Source: Halopseudomonas maritima
GTDB lineage: Bacteria > Pseudomonadota > Gammaproteobacteria > Pseudomonadales > Pseudomonadaceae
Direction: 5' to 3'
DNA: 64,000 nucleotides
NCBI RefSeq assembly: GCF_021545785.1
Contig: NZ_CP079801.1
Location: 2,786,001-2,850,000, forward strand
Every line of letters begins with the position of its first letter. The first letter of the stretch is position 1. Under the pieces are notes generated by a model, which was given only the letters and a program-made list of their open reading frames with translations, searched no databases and was not told where the DNA came from. This document shows positions 26,410-34,788 of this stretch, one piece after another. The position numbers were made by a program, and so were the translations under genes.

Positions 26410-27060
26410 ATGACCAGCAAACCAACGCCCCCGCAAGCACGCAACAAACCGCTGAAACGGCCTACCCAGGCCCGCGCCAAGGTCACGGTGCAGGCGATTT
26501 TCGATACCTATGTTCGGATTTGGCAGCGCGATGGCTGGCAGCGCATTACGACGCGGGCCGTCGCGCTGGAAGCCGGTGTGGCGGTGGGCACCCTGTATGA
26601 CTACTTTCCCAGCAAGGAGGCCTTGCACTCGGGGTATGTACGCTATTGCATCGAGCGCCTGCTACGCACGGTGCAAGAGCAGGCGGTAACCCCGGTGGGG
26701 CTAAGTTGGCAGCAGCGTGTTGGGCGTCTGGTGCGGCTGCTGGGTGGTGTGGCTGGTGATGCGGCCTGGTTCCATCCGCAGATGCTGGAGCTGGAGCCGG
26801 CGATAGCCGAAGCGAAACACCAGCAACGTGCCTACAGCGAGCTGCTGCAGGCCTGGCGTCGGGTACTGGAGGCGGCAGACGACTTGCCGGCTATGCCCTC
26901 AGAGGCGCAACTGGAAGCCTTGCATCTGATGGTGTGGGGCGCGCGTCGCTACGCATTGCTGGTCGAGTTGCCCGCCGAGCGCCTGGAGGCGGTGGTGGCG
27001 GCTCAGTTGGACAGCTGCTTGCGTCTGCTGTCCAACCCTGAAGGGCTCAGCGACGATTGA
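26410..27060 (+). CDS. TetR-family transcriptional regulator
   Basis: This 216-residue protein has an N-terminal TetR helix-turn-helix (ITTRAVALEAGVAVGTLYDY followed by FPSKEAL) and a variable helical ligand domain. The start at 26410 gives MTSKPTPPQARNK; an in-frame ATG at 26368 would push into the divergent promoter. It probably represses the DUF2855 gene (inference from the divergent layout). Its last 14 bp overlap the 3' end of the small gene on the minus strand. Confidence 0.92.
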   Translation: MTSKPTPPQARNKPLKRPTQARAKVTVQAIFDTYVRIWQRDGWQRITTRAVALEAGVAVGTLYDYFPSKEALHSGYVRYCIERLLRTVQEQAVTPVGLSWQQRVGRLVRLLGGVAGDAAWFHPQMLELEPAIAEAKHQQRAYSELLQAWRRVLEAADDLPAMPSEAQLEALHLMVWGARRYALLVELPAERLEAVVAAQLDSCLRLLSNPEGLSDD

Positions 27061-27370
27061 CGCGCACGTCCAGATAGTCGCGCTGAATGGCGGTTTCCAG
27101 TGCGTTCACGGCGCTGACCAGTTCATCGTAGGTCTCGCGGTGAGCGCGCAGGCGAGCGATCTGTTCCTCGCTTGGTGGTGTGCCGGCGCTTTGTTCAGCC
27201 ATATCCAGCAGGCAGTGGAGATAGGCCTTGCGGCTTTGCGCGACCATGTTCAGCAGTGGCGTCAGGGCGTCGATGCTGAGTTCCGGGATAGCCGGGTTGA
27301 TGACGTTGCGGTTGATCTCGCGACGCAGTTTTTCCAGCTCCAGCAGCAAGCGGTTGCTGTCGATCGTCAT
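27047..27370 (-). CDS. Conserved hypothetical helical protein
   Basis: This 107-residue protein is predicted all-helical (LLLELEKLRREINRNVINPA, LLNMVAQSRKAYLHCLLDMA, LRAHRETYDELVSAVNALET). It has no signal peptide or membrane segment. I do not recognise a named family. The coding pattern and the start with a clear reading frame support a real gene. It overlaps the TetR gene tail by 14 bp and is divergent from the YqfO-like gene. Confidence 0.7.
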   Translation of the reverse strand: MTIDSNRLLLELEKLRREINRNVINPAIPELSIDALTPLLNMVAQSRKAYLHCLLDMAEQSAGTPPSEEQIARLRAHRETYDELVSAVNALETAIQRDYLDVRVNRR

Positions 27371-27443
27371 AGGCGGCTCCGGTGATGGGTGAGGTCTTTA
27401 TAGCGTAGCTGCTGCAGCGTGCTGCGAGGAGAGGAGAAAAGGC

Positions 27444-27767
27444 ATGTTCAAGCTGTGTTTTTTTGTGCCGGCCAGTCACGTTGAGGCGGTCAAGCAGGCG
27501 GTATTTGCGACCGGCGCTGGCCGTCTTGGTGACTATGACTGCTGCAGCTGGCAGGTGCTGGGCGAAGGGCAGTTCCGGCCATTGGCTGGCAGCCAGCCGT
27601 TTATCGGCCAGCAGGGCGAGGTCGAACGGGTAGCCGAGTACCGGGTTGAGCTGCTGTGTGCTGCAGACTGTATCGAGGCGGCGATCGCTGCGCTGCGCCA
27701 GGCGCATCCCTATGAAGAGCCGGCGTTTGATGTCTGGCGTCTGGATGCCCACCTGATGGGCTGCTGA
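27444..27767 (+). CDS. YqfO/NIF3-like CutA-fold domain protein
   Basis: This 107-residue protein matches the ferredoxin-like insert domain found in YqfO/NIF3 proteins, here on its own: MFKLCFFVPASHVEAVKQAV, FATGAGRLGDYDCCSW, GEGQFRPL and AHPYEEPAFDVW. The metal-binding NIF3 halves are absent. Stand-alone forms are common in pseudomonads and have no assigned role. GAGGAGAGGAG before the ATG is a strong ribosome binding site. Confidence 0.85.
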   Translation: MFKLCFFVPASHVEAVKQAVFATGAGRLGDYDCCSWQVLGEGQFRPLAGSQPFIGQQGEVERVAEYRVELLCAADCIEAAIAALRQAHPYEEPAFDVWRLDAHLMGC

Positions 27768-27776
27768 GCCAGCTGC

Positions 27777-28265
27777 TCAGGGCTGTATTTCCACCAGCGT
27801 GCCGTCTGGCACCAGTTCCCACAGCTCGCGCATTTCCGCGTTGCCCAGGGCAATGCAGCCGTTGGTCCAGTCCAGACCCTTGAAGTACCACTCCGGGTAT
27901 TCCTCATCGATCGGGGTGCCGTGGATCATGATCATGCCGCCCGGGTCGTCAATGCCGTCCTCGAAGGCCGCCTGGCGGTCTTTGAGGTTGGGGTAATCCA
28001 GATGCAGGCTGAGGTTGTATTGTGCGCTTTCCTGACGCCAGTCGATGCTGTAAATGCCCTCTGGCGTGCGTTGATCTCCTTGCTGGCGCTTGTGACCAAC
28101 CGGCTGGCGGCCGAGCGAGATGCGGTATTCGTGCAGCACGTCGCCATTGCTGATGATCTGCAGGCGACGCTCGGACTTTTTCACCAGCACGCGATCGATC
28201 GGCGGTTGTGCCGCCAGCACCGGCAGGCTGAGCAGACAGCAGAGCAGCAGGCTGAGTAGTTTCAT
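27777..28265 (-). CDS. L,D-transpeptidase (YkuD domain)
   Basis: This 162-residue exported protein has signal peptide MKLLSLLLCCLLSLPVLAA and a YkuD domain with conserved His115 (MIMIHGTP) and catalytic Cys137 in DWTNGCIAL. Family members cross-link peptidoglycan (3-3 links) or attach lipoprotein to it in the periplasm; RTPEGIYSID and HGTP are standard. Its start overlaps the stop of the Nudix gene by 4 bp, so the two are co-translated. Confidence 0.92.
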   Translation of the reverse strand: MKLLSLLLCCLLSLPVLAAQPPIDRVLVKKSERRLQIISNGDVLHEYRISLGRQPVGHKRQQGDQRTPEGIYSIDWRQESAQYNLSLHLDYPNLKDRQAAFEDGIDDPGGMIMIHGTPIDEEYPEWYFKGLDWTNGCIALGNAEMRELWELVPDGTLVEIQP

Positions 28266-28813
28266 CGGCGGACCTGCCCTGGACGGTAGGTAATGTCGCG
28301 CATGTGCACCGGATAGTGCTGCTGCCGGCGATCAATGAAGTACTGTTTCAGCGTCTTGCCAATGGTAGGGAAGGCCAGTTCGTCCCAGGGAATATCGGTT
28401 TCGTGAAACAGCCGTACCTCAAGGCTTTCCTCGCCGGCGCTAAAGTCCAGGTCGGCCAGCTCGCCGCGGAAAAACATGTATACCTGATTGATGTGCGGCA
28501 GGTTGAACAGCATATACAGCTGTTGCGATTGCAGGCGCGCGCGGGCCTCTTCCCAGGTTTCGCGCAGGGCAGCTTCTTCGGTTGTTTCGCCGTTTTCCAT
28601 GAAGCCGGCCGGCAGCGTCCAATAGCCCATGCGCGGCTCGATCGCGCGGCGGCACAGCAGCACCTGCTGTTCATGCACAGCCAGGCAGCCGGCGACGATG
28701 CGCGGGTTCTGGTAGTGGATGGTCTGGCAGTGGTCGCAGATGAACCGCGAACGGGTGTCTCCATCAGGGACGCGTGCGGTAACCGACTGACCGCACTCGC
28801 TACAAAACTTCAT
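28262..28813 (-). CDS. Nudix hydrolase with N-terminal zinc ribbon
   Basis: This 183-residue protein begins with a zinc ribbon (Cys4, Cys7, Cys26, Cys29) and a NYQNPRIVAG-like lead-in, then the Nudix box from GFMENGETTEEAALRE to TWEEA, with Arg where most members have Gly after EEA. The layout matches the NudC-like/ADP-ribose-type family that hydrolyses nucleoside diphosphates linked to another group; the exact substrate is not known. It is the first gene of a two-gene unit with the L,D-transpeptidase. Confidence 0.9.
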   Translation of the reverse strand: MKFCSECGQSVTARVPDGDTRSRFICDHCQTIHYQNPRIVAGCLAVHEQQVLLCRRAIEPRMGYWTLPAGFMENGETTEEAALRETWEEARARLQSQQLYMLFNLPHINQVYMFFRGELADLDFSAGEESLEVRLFHETDIPWDELAFPTIGKTLKQYFIDRRQQHYPVHMRDITYRPGQVRR

Positions 28814-28974
28814 GGTGGTATTCCGGCAGGCTGCAATGGTCTGGTCCTATCTTGCTGATGCCGCGCGCAGACGGCAAGCGCCAGTCGCCTATCGCCCGGT
28901 ATTCACGCCGTGGTGCGGCTGGTTCTGCCCTGGTGATCATGCCATCATTGAGGAAATAAACGAGGATTTTTGCC

Positions 28975-29256
28975 AGGGTCTGTTGACGTTTCCTTCACCC
29001 ATCTGCCGGAGACCATTTTTTTGGCCAGGCAAGGCGGAGGAAGCGCAGTGTAGTCGCGCTACATAAGCGACCGACAACGCAGCATGGCCAAAAAATGGTC
29101 CCGGCCCTGCGGGTGGGGCCGCCGAGGTTGCGCCTGTAAAGCCGCCACTCGGCGTCTCTCGTCGCTCACGTGGAGTGGCCACGCTACGCTCCTCGCTCCT
29201 TGATTGGCTGCTTTACAGGCAGCAACAGGCGGATGAATGAAACGTCAACAAACCCT
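28975..29256. mobile_element. MITE-like structured element with nested inverted repeats
   Basis: The outer ends (28975-29000 and 29231-29256) are 26-bp imperfect inverted repeats with three mismatches and a perfect core TGTTGACGTTTC / GAAACGTCAACA. A second pair, GACCATTTTTTTGGCC (29011-29026) and GGCCAAAAAATGGTC (29086-29100), and a third, GCCTGTAAAGCCGCC (29132-29146) and GGCTGCTTTACAGGC (29206-29220), lie inside. No ORF of note is present and no clear target duplication is seen. It fills most of the gap between two Nudix genes; the right end contains the start codon of the downstream gene. Confidence 0.65.
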
Positions 29257-29851
29257 AGAAGAGATGCGCATGCGGGTGCAGAACCACACCCCTCGACAGG
29301 TGGAGGCTCCGGGGCTGCCGGAGGCGGGAGTGCTGATCCCGGTCACCCGCGTAAATGACCGCCCGGAAATCATCTTGACCCTGCGCTCACAGCGCATGTC
29401 GACCCATTCCGGTGAGGTGGCCTTCCCTGGGGGACGGCGTGATCCCGGTGATGTGGATCTGTGCTTTACCGCCCTGCGCGAAGCACATGAAGAGATTGGT
29501 CTGCAGCCGCAGATGGTGGATGTGGTGGGCCCAATGGATTCGCTGGTGTCGCGTTTTGGCATCAAGGTTACCCCTTATGTCGGACTGGTGCCCGAGCACT
29601 TTGAGATCATCCCCAACGACAGCGAAATCGCCGAGGTTTTCCGCGTGCCGGTCGACTTCTTTATGGAAGATCGCCGCGAGATGACCCATCGTATCGACTA
29701 CGAGGGCCGCAGTTGGTATGTCCCCAGTTATCGCTTTGAGGGTTTTAAAATCTGGGGGCTGACCGCCCTGATGCTGGTTGAATTTATGAACACCGGCTTT
29801 GCTGCCGGCATTCAGTTGCATACCCCCTTTGACGGGCAGGACAAAAACTAG
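29237..29851 (+). CDS. Nudix hydrolase, CoA pyrophosphatase-like
   Basis: This 204-residue protein shows GVLIPVTRVNDRPEIILTLR, STHSGEVAFPGGRRDPGD and an altered-spacing Nudix box with ALREAHEEIGL, the pattern of NudL/YeaB-like enzymes that split CoA to phosphopantetheine and 3',5'-ADP. GEVAFPGG (the UPF0035-type motif) is conserved. The start at 29237 lies within the right inverted repeat of the MITE-like element; an alternative ATG at 29264 would give MRMRVQNHTP, which many relatives resemble closely. Gamma-carbonic anhydrase follows 9 bp later. Confidence 0.88.
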   Translation: MKRQQTLEEMRMRVQNHTPRQVEAPGLPEAGVLIPVTRVNDRPEIILTLRSQRMSTHSGEVAFPGGRRDPGDVDLCFTALREAHEEIGLQPQMVDVVGPMDSLVSRFGIKVTPYVGLVPEHFEIIPNDSEIAEVFRVPVDFFMEDRREMTHRIDYEGRSWYVPSYRFEGFKIWGLTALMLVEFMNTGFAAGIQLHTPFDGQDKN

Positions 29852-29860
29852 GAGCAGCAC

Positions 29861-30385
29861 ATGAAGTACAGCCTGGGTGAGGACCGTGTACAGATGGCCG
29901 AAGATGCCTGGATTGCCGACAACGCTGCGGTGATCGGCAAGGTGACGCTGGAAGCCGGCGCCAATGTCTGGTTTGGTGCAGTGATTCGTGGTGATGTTGA
30001 GCGCATTACCGTGGGCGAACACAGTAACGTGCAGGATGGCGCCGTGATGCACGCCGACAGCGGTGTGCCGCTAACCCTCGGCAAGGGTATTACCGTGGGC
30101 CACAATGCCATGCTGCACGGCTGTACGGTGGGTGATTACAGCCTGATCGGCATCAATGCGGTGGTGCTCAACGGCGCGAAGATTGGCAAGCACTGCATCA
30201 TTGGCGCCAACAGCCTGATCCCCGAGGGCAAGGAAATCCCCGATGGCTCGCTGGTGATGGGCTCGCCGGGTAAAGTGGTGAAAACCCTGAACGAGCAGCA
30301 GAAGAAAATGCTGGAGCTGAGCGCAGCGCATTACGTGCAGAACGCCAAGCGCTTCCGTGAGCAGCTCAAGGTACAGGAAGACTGA
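29861..30385 (+). CDS. Gamma-carbonic anhydrase family protein (YrdA/PaaY-like)
   Basis: This 174-residue left-handed beta-helix protein has hexapeptide repeats (VIGKVTLEAGANVWFGAVIR, GDVERITVGEHSNVQDGAVM) and metal-type histidines in VMHAD, VGHNAMLHGC. Length and motifs match the YrdA/CaiE/PaaY group, which bind a metal and may have carbonic anhydrase or thioesterase activity; the exact role is not established. It lies in a tight run: Nudix (9-bp gap), this gene, DUF1289 (1-bp overlap), purT. Confidence 0.9.
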   Translation: MKYSLGEDRVQMAEDAWIADNAAVIGKVTLEAGANVWFGAVIRGDVERITVGEHSNVQDGAVMHADSGVPLTLGKGITVGHNAMLHGCTVGDYSLIGINAVVLNGAKIGKHCIIGANSLIPEGKEIPDGSLVMGSPGKVVKTLNEQQKKMLELSAAHYVQNAKRFREQLKVQED

Positions 30386-30606
30386 TGAATACGCCGGTCC
30401 GCTCCCCTTGCGTCAGCATTTGCGCGCTGGACGACAACGATATCTGTACCGGCTGCCAGCGCAGCGGTATGGAGATCGCTACCTGGGGGCGTATGAGCGA
30501 TGACCAGCGACGCGAGGTGCTGGCGCGCTGCCAGACCCGCGCGCGCGGACAAGGGCTGTGGATTGACACGGCCACCCATTCAACTTTGCAAGGTAAACAG
30601 GCATGA
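30385..30606 (+). CDS. DUF1289 family protein
   Basis: This 73-residue protein has the four-cysteine motif of DUF1289: Cys9, Cys13, Cys21 and Cys24 in SPCVSICALDDNDICTGCQR, probably binding a metal or cluster. The ATG overlaps the TGA of the previous gene (TGATG) and its end overlaps purT by 4 bp, so it is translationally coupled on both sides. Function is unknown. Confidence 0.9.
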   Translation: MNTPVRSPCVSICALDDNDICTGCQRSGMEIATWGRMSDDQRREVLARCQTRARGQGLWIDTATHSTLQGKQA

Positions 30607-31784
30607 CGGTAATTGGCACTCCCTACGCAGACGACGCGACTCGGGTATTGCTGCTGGGCTCGGGTGAGTTGGGCAAGGAGGTGGCCATCGAGCTGCAGCG
30701 CCTTGGCTGCGAGGTTATCGCGGTGGACCGCTACGATAACGCGCCGGCCATGCAGGTCGCTCATCGCAGCCATGTGATCAGCATGCTCGATGGCCAGGCC
30801 CTGCGTGAAGTGATCGAGGCCGAACAGCCGGATTATATCGTGCCGGAAATTGAAGCGATCGCCACGCCCACGCTGGTTGAGCTGGAATCGGAGGGGTACA
30901 CGGTGGTGCCCACCGCCGAGGCCACCCGCCTGACTATGGACCGCGAGGGCATTCGTCGCCTCGCCGCCGAAACCCTGGAGCTGCCCACCTCTCCTTATCG
31001 CTTTGCCGACACTCTGGAAGATTACCGCGCTGCGGTTGCCGCCATCGGAACGCCCTGTGTGGTCAAGCCGGTGATGAGTTCGTCGGGCAAGGGGCAGAGC
31101 CTGGTGCGCGAAAGCGCGGACATTGATGCCGCCTGGGAGTACGCCCAGTCCGGCGGCCGGGCCGGTCAGGGGCGCGTGATTGTTGAAGGCTTTGTCGATT
31201 TTGATTATGAAATCACCCTGCTGACGGTGCGGCACATTGACGGTACGTCGTTCTGTGAGCCTATCGGGCATCGTCAGGAGGCGGGTGACTACCGCGAGTC
31301 CTGGCAGCCGCAGGCGATGAGTGAGGGCGCACTGGCTGAAGCCAAGCGGGTTGCTTCCACCATTACCGAGGCACTGGGTGGGCGCGGGGTGTTTGGCGTC
31401 GAGTTGTTCGTCAAGGGTGATCAGGTCTGGTTCAGCGAGGTGTCGCCGCGCCCCCACGACACCGGTCTGGTGACCCTGATCTCGCAGGATCTGTCGGAGT
31501 TTGCCCTGCACGCCCGCGCTATTCTGGGCTTGCCGATCCCGGTGATTCGCCAGCAGGGGCCCTCTGCCTCGGCGGTGATTCTGGTGCAGGGGCAGTCGGC
31601 TAATGTCAGCTTCGGCAATCTGGGCGCGGCGCTGGCCGAGCCGGACACTCAGCTGCGTCTGTTCGGTAAGCCCGAGGTGGACGGTCAGCGGCGCATGGGC
31701 GTGGCCCTGGCGCGCGCTGAGTCGATTGATACGGCGGTGGCCAAGGCGGTGCGTGCCGCTGGCGCTGTTGAGGTCAAGCTCTGA
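30603..31784 (+). CDS. purT: Formate-dependent phosphoribosylglycinamide formyltransferase
   Basis: This 393-residue ATP-grasp enzyme converts GAR plus formate and ATP to FGAR, the folate-independent version of the third purine step. Marks include LLLGSGELGKEVAIELQRLG at the N-terminus, MSSSGKGQSLVR for the ATP loop, VFGVELFVKGDQVWFSEVSP and RPHDTGLVTL. The length is that of E. coli PurT. The ATG overlaps the DUF1289 stop by 4 bp. Confidence 0.96.
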   Translation: MTVIGTPYADDATRVLLLGSGELGKEVAIELQRLGCEVIAVDRYDNAPAMQVAHRSHVISMLDGQALREVIEAEQPDYIVPEIEAIATPTLVELESEGYTVVPTAEATRLTMDREGIRRLAAETLELPTSPYRFADTLEDYRAAVAAIGTPCVVKPVMSSSGKGQSLVRESADIDAAWEYAQSGGRAGQGRVIVEGFVDFDYEITLLTVRHIDGTSFCEPIGHRQEAGDYRESWQPQAMSEGALAEAKRVASTITEALGGRGVFGVELFVKGDQVWFSEVSPRPHDTGLVTLISQDLSEFALHARAILGLPIPVIRQQGPSASAVILVQGQSANVSFGNLGAALAEPDTQLRLFGKPEVDGQRRMGVALARAESIDTAVAKAVRAAGAVEVKL

Positions 31785-32533
31785 GTAATTGGTGGTATCT
31801 GGCAGCACCGGCCCTGCCGTTGCTGCTGCCGCAGGCCATCTGGGTCAAGCGCACAGCGCTGCGTTTGCCGGATGCGGCAGCGCCCTGGCAGGGCGTGGTG
31901 CCGGCACCCGCTGGCTCGCTGCAGGCGCCGCTGCGCTTGCTGCTGATCGGTGAGTCCACTGTGGCGGGGGTTGGTGTCGACTGCCAGCGCCAAGCGCTCA
32001 GCGGTCAATTGGCGTTGCAGCTGTCCCAGCAGCTGGGGCGTGCGGTGCAATGGCAGGCGGCCGGACGCAATGGCGCGGTAGCGGCCGACTGCCTCCAGGA
32101 TCTGCTGCCGCAGGTGGTTGATCGGCACTGGGATCTGGCGCTGATTGTGCTGGGCGTCAACGACACTACCCACCTCACGCCACGGCCGCGCTGGCGGCGC
32201 AATCTGCAGAGTCTTGTTGAGCAATTAAACGGCTGCGTGGGCCAGGTCATGCTGACCGAGGTGCCGCCATTGGGGCATTTTCGTGCCTTGCCGCAGCCGC
32301 TGCGTGGCTGGTTTGGCTTACGTGCCGGGCTGATGAATCGCGACGTGCAGCAGGTTGCGGCGGAGCAGGGGGCGGGCTATCTGTCGCTGGATATGCCCTT
32401 TGAAGCGCACTACCTGGCCCGCGATGGCTATCACCCCTCGGCCGAGGGGTATCGATTATGGGCGGCGGGCATCGTGCGTCAGCTGGCGCTGTCGGAGCCG
32501 GCGGTGGCGGGTGCTTCGGTCGGCGCCGGCTGA
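31781..32533 (+). CDS. SGNH/GDSL-type hydrolase, probable CTG start
   Basis: The conserved reading frame is open from 31772, and the protein-like sequence SNWWYLAAPALPLLLPQAIW (a membrane-type N-terminus seen in relatives) precedes any ATG or GTG. The best start is CTG at 31781, overlapping the purT TGA, with GAGG at 31770-31773 well placed; TTG 31820 is an alternative. From CTG the protein has 250 residues. Esterase blocks are LRLLLIGESTVAG (block I, Ser nucleophile), LGVNDTTHLT (block III) and DGYHPSAEGY (block V Asp/His). The last 55 bp overlap the convergent CorC-like gene. Confidence 0.82.
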   Translation: MSNWWYLAAPALPLLLPQAIWVKRTALRLPDAAAPWQGVVPAPAGSLQAPLRLLLIGESTVAGVGVDCQRQALSGQLALQLSQQLGRAVQWQAAGRNGAVAADCLQDLLPQVVDRHWDLALIVLGVNDTTHLTPRPRWRRNLQSLVEQLNGCVGQVMLTEVPPLGHFRALPQPLRGWFGLRAGLMNRDVQQVAAEQGAGYLSLDMPFEAHYLARDGYHPSAEGYRLWAAGIVRQLALSEPAVAGASVGAG

Positions 32534-33792
32534 TTCAGGCTGCGATCCCAGACCCGCACGCTTTTCACCATATTGTCCTTGGTCTGCAGAATTTCCATGC
32601 GGTAGCCGCCGGTGGTCAGGCAGACGGCGGTTTCCGGGATGCTCTCAAGTTGTTCGGTGATCAGGCCGTTCAGTGTTTTGGGGCCGTCTGCCGGCAGCTT
32701 CCAGTGCAGGTGGCGGTTGATGTCGCGGATAGCCGCGCTGCCGTCGATAACATAGGTGCCGTCGCTCTGCGGATGGATATCCTGGCTCAGGCTGAGCATT
32801 TCAGTGGTGAAGTCGCCGACGATCTCTTCAAGAATGTCCTCCAGCGTCACCAAGCCAATCACGTCACCATACTCGTCAACCACGATGGCAATACGACGCT
32901 TCTGCTTCTGGAAGTTAAACAGCTGGGTGTGCAGCGGCGTGCTCTCGGGAATGAAGTAGGGCTCTTTGCAGGCGCCGATCAGCGCTTCGCGGGTCAGCTC
33001 GCCGCGGCTCAACAGGCGGGCGATCGAGCGCATGTGCACGATGCCGGTGACGTTGTTGATATCGCCCTGGTAGAGCGGCAGTCGGGTGTAGTGGCAGGTC
33101 CGCAGCTGGTGGATGATCGCGCTCATGTCGTCATCCAGGTCAATGCCGACAGCCTCGTTACGCGGGATCATGATGTCGTTGACCGTCATCTTCTCCAGGT
33201 CGAGGATGCCCAGCAGCATGTTCTGGCGGCTGCGGGTGATGCCCAGGCCGGCTTCGCGCACCACGGTGCGCAGCTCTTCGGTGGTCAGCTGATCACCGTT
33301 GCTGTCGTTCGGGTTGACGCCCAGCAGGCGCAGCAGCTGGTTGCTGATGGCGCTGCACACCCACACGACCGGATACAGCAGACGCTGCAGCGCCGCCAGA
33401 ATGACGCTGGCCGGGAAGGCGATCAGTTCCGGGCGCAGGGCGGCGAGAGTCTTGGGAGTGATCTCGCCGAAGATCAGCACCACCACGGTCAATATCATGG
33501 TAGCGATGGCGATACCGGCTTCGCCCCACAGCTCGACCGCTACCACCGTGGCGATGGAGGCGGCAAGAATGTTGACGATGTTGTTGCCGACCAGGATGGT
33601 GCCCAGCAGGCGGTCGGGGCGCTCCAGCAGGCGCGAGGCACGCCGGGCGCCACGGTGGCCTTCCTTGCTCAGGTGCTTCAACCGGTAGCGGTTGAGGCTC
33701 ATCATGCTGGTTTCGGAGCTGGAGAAGAAAGCCGACAGCACGATAAGCACCACCAGCAGAATCAATAGCAGGCCGGTATGGGATTCGTTCAA
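32479..33792 (-). CDS. CorC/HlyC-family (CNNM-like) membrane protein with CBS domains
   Basis: This 437-residue inner-membrane protein has a DUF21 transmembrane domain (LLILLVVLIVLSAFFSSSET, NIVNILAASIATVVAVEL, LTVVVLIFGEITPKTLAALR), a pair of CBS domains (MTVNDIMIPRNEAVGIDLDD; IAIVVDEYGDVIGLVTLEDI) and a C-terminal CorC_HlyC domain (YVIDGSAAIRDINRHL, LNGLITEQLESIP). It is of the YfjD/CorB type linked to magnesium or cobalt handling. It lies upstream of nothing else on its strand; the CcsA-like gene precedes it by 28 bp in the same direction. Confidence 0.93.
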   Translation of the reverse strand: MNESHTGLLLILLVVLIVLSAFFSSSETSMMSLNRYRLKHLSKEGHRGARRASRLLERPDRLLGTILVGNNIVNILAASIATVVAVELWGEAGIAIATMILTVVVLIFGEITPKTLAALRPELIAFPASVILAALQRLLYPVVWVCSAISNQLLRLLGVNPNDSNGDQLTTEELRTVVREAGLGITRSRQNMLLGILDLEKMTVNDIMIPRNEAVGIDLDDDMSAIIHQLRTCHYTRLPLYQGDINNVTGIVHMRSIARLLSRGELTREALIGACKEPYFIPESTPLHTQLFNFQKQKRRIAIVVDEYGDVIGLVTLEDILEEIVGDFTTEMLSLSQDIHPQSDGTYVIDGSAAIRDINRHLHWKLPADGPKTLNGLITEQLESIPETAVCLTTGGYRMEILQTKDNMVKSVRVWDRSLNQPAPTEAPATAGSDSAS

Positions 33793-33820
33793 GGGCGGGC
33801 CTCAGCGATACGTGGGAAGG

Positions 33821-34621
33821 TCAGGCGGCGAGCAGGAAATCGCGCACCAGCTTGCTGCCGAAGTAGGCCAGCATCAGTAGCAGAAAGCCCGCCAGTGTCC
33901 AGCGGATGGCATTGCTGCCACGCCAGCCACGGAAATATCGGCCCCACAGCAGAGTGCCAAACACCACCCAGGCCAGGCAGGACAGCAGGGTCTTGTGCGC
34001 CAGGTGCTGGGCGAACATGTTGTCCAGGAAGACAAAGCCCGACAGCAGCGCCAGAGTCAGCAGCACTTCGCCGCACAGCAGGAACTGGAACAGCAGCTGT
34101 TCCATGGTCTGCAGCGGCGGGAAAGTGCGGCTAAAGCGGGTTGGATGCTTGTGCTTGAGCTGGTAGTCCTGCAGCGCCAGCAGGGTTGCCTGGAAGGCGG
34201 CGATGGTCAGGATGCCGTAGGCCAGCACCGACAGCAGAATATGTACCAGCAGACCTTCTTGGCCAGCGGGCAGGGTGGTGGTGTTTTGCGGAAACAGTCC
34301 AGCCAGTAGTCCGGTAATCAGCGCCAGTGGATAAAGGCCAAGCAGCAGACTGGTAACCGGTGCTCGAAAGCTCGATGCCAGGGTCGTCGCGACGACCAGC
34401 CAGGAGATCAGCGAGGCGATATTGAACAGGCCCAGCGCGAAGCCCTGTGGGGTCGTCAGCTGGATATACAGGCTCGCCGCGTGGGCCAGCAGGGCGATCA
34501 GGCCGATGGCACGCAGCAGGCTGGCATTGACGGCCAGGCGTTTACCGAGGCAATGCAGCTGGTAGAGGATGCCGCTGATGTAAAAACCGGCGGCCAGCAG
34601 ACTGGGGGCGAGGGCTGTCAT
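33821..34621 (-). CDS. Inner-membrane cytochrome c assembly-like protein (CcsA/YpjD family)
   Basis: This 266-residue protein starts MTALAPSLLAAGFYISGILY; the ATG 14 codons upstream is not supported. It has about eight membrane helices and the CcmC/CcsA-type features VHILLSVLAYGILTIAAFQA and LAHKTLLSCLAWVVFGTLLW with possible haem-contact histidines. In Pseudomonas this gene always sits between ffh (divergent) and the corC-like gene; its true role is not established. It is probably co-transcribed with the CorC-like gene. Confidence 0.88.
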   Translation of the reverse strand: MTALAPSLLAAGFYISGILYQLHCLGKRLAVNASLLRAIGLIALLAHAASLYIQLTTPQGFALGLFNIASLISWLVVATTLASSFRAPVTSLLLGLYPLALITGLLAGLFPQNTTTLPAGQEGLLVHILLSVLAYGILTIAAFQATLLALQDYQLKHKHPTRFSRTFPPLQTMEQLLFQFLLCGEVLLTLALLSGFVFLDNMFAQHLAHKTLLSCLAWVVFGTLLWGRYFRGWRGSNAIRWTLAGFLLLMLAYFGSKLVRDFLLAA

Positions 34622-34724
34622 ACGTCCTTGCGAGCGATTATCAACAAAGCCGCAGTGTGGCATAAGCCGCGTCCGGGTGAAAGCGTCTGCCTGCGTTCCC
34701 TATCCTGTGTCGGGAGTGCGGGGT

Positions 34725-34730
34725 ATACTG
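34725..34730 (+). promoter_or_regulatory. Likely -10 box of the ffh promoter
   Basis: TATACT lies 59 bp before the ffh start codon in the gap between divergent genes. A -35 box of good quality is not visible 17 bp upstream, so this is tentative. Confidence 0.4.
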
Positions 34731-34788
34731 CGCGGCTGAAAATGCGGCCGGGCTGCCCAAAATTAGGCCCGCCCAGGGAGAAAGCATC

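Noticed and set aside
32458..33768. A long plus-strand frame antisense to the CorC-like gene
   Set aside because: It has no domain and is rich in Ala, Gln and His, as usual for shadows of GC-rich genes; the minus-strand protein has clear CBS domains.
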